This document shows positions 62,101 to 64,000 of a stretch of DNA of 64,000 nt, piece by piece. The translations under genes and the position numbers were made by a program. The stretch spans positions 1 through 64,000 of the forward strand of contig NZ_AZRW02000016.1 of the NCBI RefSeq assembly GCF_000512695.2. The letters run 5' to 3'. Under the pieces are notes generated by a model. The model had not been told where the DNA came from. It saw nothing but the letters and a program-made list of their open reading frames with translations, and ran no database searches. This DNA is from Pseudomonas sp. QTF5 (GTDB lineage: Bacteria > Pseudomonadota > Gammaproteobacteria > Pseudomonadales > Pseudomonadaceae). Each line of letters opens with the position of its first letter. The first letter of the stretch is position 1.

Positions 62101-62883
62101 CGTGCCATCGAGCGCAATGAGCTGTTTTTGTACTACCAGCCCAAAATCAGTCTGGACGATCATCGAGTGGTCGGTGCCGAAGCGCTGATTCGCTGGCATC
62201 ATCCCACCTTCGGCGATGTACCTCCCGAGCACTTCATTCCCCTGGCCGAAGAAAACGGCATGATCCTGCAAATCGGCGATTGGGTACTTGAGACCGCCTG
62301 CCGACAGATGTACGAGTGGAATCAGGTCTATAAGTGCCTGGGCCCACTCTCAGTCAACCTTGCGGGTGCGCAACTGCGCCAACCGAACCTGCTCGGCCGG
62401 ATCGAGCAATTGCTCAAGGACAACCACCTCAAACCCGATCTCCTGCAGCTGGAGATCACCGAAAACTTCATCATGAGCCAAGCCGAAGAAGCGCTGACGG
62501 TGCTGCATCAACTCAAACGCCTGGGTGTGCAACTGGCGATCGACGATTTCGGCACCGGCTATTCGTCCCTGAGCTACCTCAAACGCCTGCCGCTGGACAT
62601 CCTCAAGATCGATCAATCCTTCGTCCGCGGCCTGCCGGACGACCCACACGACGCGGCAATTGTTCGTGCAATCATTGCACTGGGCCGCAGCATGCAATTC
62701 ACGGTCATCGCCGAGGGCGTCGAAACCCTGGCGCAGCAGCAATTCCTGACTTCGGAGGGCTGTGAACAGATCCAGGGGTACATCGTCAGCCTGCCCTTGC
62801 CACCGGACGAATTCGCCGCGACGTTTCTTCATACAGCCATATTGGATTTTTCGGATAGCACAGCCGAGAAACCATCGCTATAA
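59137..62883 (+). CDS. rmcA: Membrane-bound c-di-GMP enzyme with VFT, four PAS, GGDEF and EAL domains (RmcA)
   Basis: A 1248-aa protein matching RmcA of P. aeruginosa (PA0575), a redox-responsive regulator of c-di-GMP. In order: signal peptide (VLFFLLSLMTWTATAGA-like), periplasmic amino-acid-binding-type domain (about 28-255), membrane segment (about 268-290), four PAS/PAC units (about 310-810), GGDEF domain with intact RLGGDEFIILLPG (about 815-980), and EAL domain with intact EALIRWHHP, ENFIMSQ, DDFGTGYSSLSYLKRLP and IDQSFV (about 995-1235). The intact GGDEF suggests GTP binding or cyclase activity, while the EAL half should degrade c-di-GMP. It stands alone between the rpoD terminator and a tRNA gene. 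Confidence 0.9.
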   Translation: MPRWPTVLFLLSLMTWTATAGALTLTDEERSWLTAHPELRLGVDASWPPFEFRDEHGRYQGLAADYINVIRQRLAIKLTPIEPVSWTEVLQQAKKGKLDILPGIMSTPERQTYLSFTRPYLDFPIVILAHVGGPQPRKLEDLYGLKIAVVENYAPHELLRTHHPDLNLVAMPNVSSALQALATDAVDAVVGDLASSVWSLRQLKLDGLYVSGETPYRYQLAMAVPPNNKLLVSILDKVLADMTPSEISAIQEHWIGNVLDHRTFWLDVLIYGLPGLLFLMIVLAVVIRINRRLSSEIARRVALEQELRSSEYHYRGLVESLSAIAWEARISDYTYSYVSPHAQDLLGYPLPHWLIPGFWRNIIHPADLTRAQTFCDREVAAGRDHSVDYRVITADGRCLWVRDIVSLIEHAHEPVLRGLMIDISEAKRTEEALRLSEQKFASVFQQCPDILVIARLCDGCLLEVNEAFEEQIGLKAEDVIGQTATDLNIWGVPGVGPGLLQRLQAGSIRNLEMPFRRSNGQVFTGLISAEPFDLDTTPALVVVVRDISQLKETQQQLQTSEEKFAKAFHASPDGLLLSRQSDGLLLEVNEGFSRITGFNSAMSVDRSALDLGIWVNLNERKQMLELLHRDGFVRDFGCHIRRKDGQIRLCEVSSRPLPIGDEDCMLTIARDITERHLMQEKLQQAATVFESTAEGVLITDTQQHISAVNRAFTEITGYSETEALGHTPRLLASGLHDSAFYAAMWHQLTADGHWQGEISNRRKNGELYPSWLTISAVRNRDNFITHFVAVFADISSLKHAQAKLDYQAHHDPLTGLPNRTLFESRLLTALNSQQENGGQGAVLFLDLDRFKHINDSLGHPVGDLLLKGIAVRLKEQLRDIDTVARLGGDEFIILLPGLQQSSDADNIATKLLNCFSAPFQAGEHEFFISASIGTSLYPKDGCDVATLVKNADAAMYRSKAKGRNRVESYTRDLTAQASERVALEHELRRAIERNELFLYYQPKISLDDHRVVGAEALIRWHHPTFGDVPPEHFIPLAEENGMILQIGDWVLETACRQMYEWNQVYKCLGPLSVNLAGAQLRQPNLLGRIEQLLKDNHLKPDLLQLEITENFIMSQAEEALTVLHQLKRLGVQLAIDDFGTGYSSLSYLKRLPLDILKIDQSFVRGLPDDPHDAAIVRAIIALGRSMQFTVIAEGVETLAQQQFLTSEGCEQIQGYIVSLPLPPDEFAATFLHTAILDFSDSTAEKPSL

Positions 62884-62898
62884 TCCGCGGCCTACTGA

Positions 62899-62975
<77 letters not shown>

Positions 62976-62982
62976 AACAAGA

Positions 62983-63007
62983 AAGCCGCGCAAATGCGCG
63001 GCTTTTT
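62983..63007 (+). terminator. tRNA terminator
   Basis: AGCCGCGCA-AA-TGCGCGGCT followed by TTTT immediately after the tRNA; a canonical intrinsic terminator. Confidence 0.88.
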
Positions 63008-63050
63008 CGTGTCTGTCGTTCAGGTTTTCCTAACGCTTTTTAGGCACTTT

Positions 63051-63695
63051 TCAGGCCCAAACACTCAACGATGGAATGGCCTGCACTGACCGCAGCCGTT
63101 CAAGCATTTCACCCGTCAACACGACCTCATAGGTATCCGCCGGCCTACCCCATTGCTCCACAATGACCATGCCGTCTACCAGCGCCGCGCCCAATCCGGT
63201 AATCGTATCGGCCAATGCCTCTACGATTTGTTGAGTCCGCAACCACACACGATCAGTAATCTCTTTAAGCTCGGCAGTTATGCGCTCGGACGACGCTGTA
63301 TCCGTATCGGGGTAGGCGATATTGCGCAGCAAGTGCCGTAACTCTCTTATTTTTGCGTAGTCCTGTTCCGCTCCAAACTCGCCTTTCAGGATTACTCCCG
63401 CTGCCTGCTCATTGACGTGTTTCTTGGGAGAATGCTTTGAGAGCAATGTCTGCGCCATAGCTCCGGCGAAGAGAACCATCATCCGACGTTCCAAATGTTC
63501 CTTCATTGCTTCGATCGACGAAATTGACCGTGCCAAAGTAATGGAAGCCCCCCCATGGTGCGTCAAGCCCATGGTGACTTTCAGGGTCACATCACCCGTT
63601 TCAAAGCCCAGGGCTCGGGCGACTACGTAGTGCCCCATTTCGTGATTCGCGATCTGCAGTGCATAGTCTCGCAGAGCCGCAGGCATGCTCTTCAT
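63051..63695 (-). CDS. Stand-alone M41-like zinc metallopeptidase domain protein
   Basis: A 214-aa protein. Residues 18-22 form HEMGH, a match to the HExxH zinc site. The surrounding YALQIANHEMGHYVVARALG, the downstream VTLKVTMG...GGASITLAR strand, LERRMMVLFAGAMAQTLL and the EFGAEQDYAKIREL acidic segment follow the order of the FtsH (M41) protease domain, where the last supplies the third metal ligand. There is no AAA ATPase part and no membrane segment. It is transcribed toward the tRNA terminator. Its role is unknown; the accessory position beside a tRNA suggests variable content. Confidence 0.65.
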   Translation of the reverse strand: MKSMPAALRDYALQIANHEMGHYVVARALGFETGDVTLKVTMGLTHHGGASITLARSISSIEAMKEHLERRMMVLFAGAMAQTLLSKHSPKKHVNEQAAGVILKGEFGAEQDYAKIRELRHLLRNIAYPDTDTASSERITAELKEITDRVWLRTQQIVEALADTITGLGAALVDGMVIVEQWGRPADTYEVVLTGEMLERLRSVQAIPSLSVWA

Positions 63696-63832
63696 TTCGA
63701 TCCCCTCGCTTCACAGCCCTTGGTGCGCATTCGACTACGAGTGACAATTTGTGTCCATCCAATTAACCCGTTGAGGGCATGGAGTGCCTGTAATATGCCT
63801 GCCCATTGCTCTGTACCGCTGGAGATGCCCCT

Positions 63833-64000
63833 TTGCCTGACACTCGCCCGCCTGTTCTCGACGAAATCGACCGCCAATTGATCGCGGCCCTGCAGATCAA
63901 TGCCCGTGAAAGTGTAGCCATGCTCGCCCGCCAACTGGGTATCGCCCGCACCACCGTCACTTCACGCCTGGCGCGGCTGGAAAAGGCCAAAGTGATCACC
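63833..64000 (+). CDS. Lrp/AsnC family transcriptional regulator (5' part, cut by window end)
   Basis: From a TTG start preceded by GGAG the frame encodes at least 56 residues and runs off the window. LDEIDRQLIAALQINARESV and ARQLGIARTTVTSRLARLEK form the N-terminal helix-turn-helix domain typical of Lrp/AsnC regulators. The effector-binding domain would lie beyond the edge, so the ligand and targets cannot be told. An ATG at 63825 is out of frame. Confidence 0.8.
   Translation, partial: MPDTRPPVLDEIDRQLIAALQINARESVAMLARQLGIARTTVTSRLARLEKAKVIT

Overview
The window is a chromosomal segment of a Pseudomonas, most likely of the P. fluorescens group. Three things point there: protein sequences that read as Pseudomonas throughout, gene order that follows (from memory) the P. 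aeruginosa PAO1 stretch from the rRNA operon/tyrS to rpoD/rmcA with local differences, and many copies of the intergenic REP element built on TGTGGGAGCGGGCTTGCTCG. No database search was possible; names rest on recognised family signatures and gene order.

Left part (1-13 kb): two promoters of an rRNA operon that is transcribed out of the window to the left, then tyrS, an M23 endopeptidase, anmK, erpA, argC, hemJ, a flavin oxidoreductase, a DUF805 protein, a short-chain dehydrogenase, a HIT protein, coq7, a decayed speD remnant, an OsmC-like protein, vfr and a lipoate-ligase-like gene.

Tryptophan block (13-21 kb): trpGDC and trpE-gph-rpe lie on the minus strand, separated by the autotransporter esterase estA. 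A 28-codon leader ORF ending in ARWRWRA precedes trpG. The same tail forms the C-terminus of Gph just ahead of trpE, so both trp units appear to have a Trp-codon leader for attenuation.

Transport and sensing block (21-31 kb): an iron-type alcohol dehydrogenase, the ABC transporter agtABCD (4-aminobutyrate/5-aminovalerate type) and its two-component system agtSR. REP-type repeats sit inside the transporter and regulator units.

Envelope and RNA block (31-45 kb): a DUF3530 protein, a DjlA-like co-chaperone, murU-amgK (peptidoglycan recycling, functionally linked to anmK), then lptD-surA-pdxA-ksgA-apaG-apaH-glpE. A full-length group II intron with an intact reverse transcriptase/HNH protein is inserted in the sense direction between amgK and lptD, 70 bp before the lptD start. 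It is the only clear mobile element here.

Right part (45-64 kb): the prkA-yeaH-spoVR stress trio, cca, folK-folB, plsY, tsaD, rpsU-dnaG-rpoD (without the yqeY gene I expect between rpsU and dnaG), the multidomain c-di-GMP protein rmcA, a CAU-anticodon tRNA (probably Ile2), a stand-alone M41-like metallopeptidase that looks accessory, and the start of an Lrp/AsnC regulator cut by the window end.

Most of the window is conserved core genome. The parts worth a second look are the intron upstream of lptD, the paired trp leaders, the speD remnant, the orphan M41-like protein, and a few unexplained repeats and palindromes.
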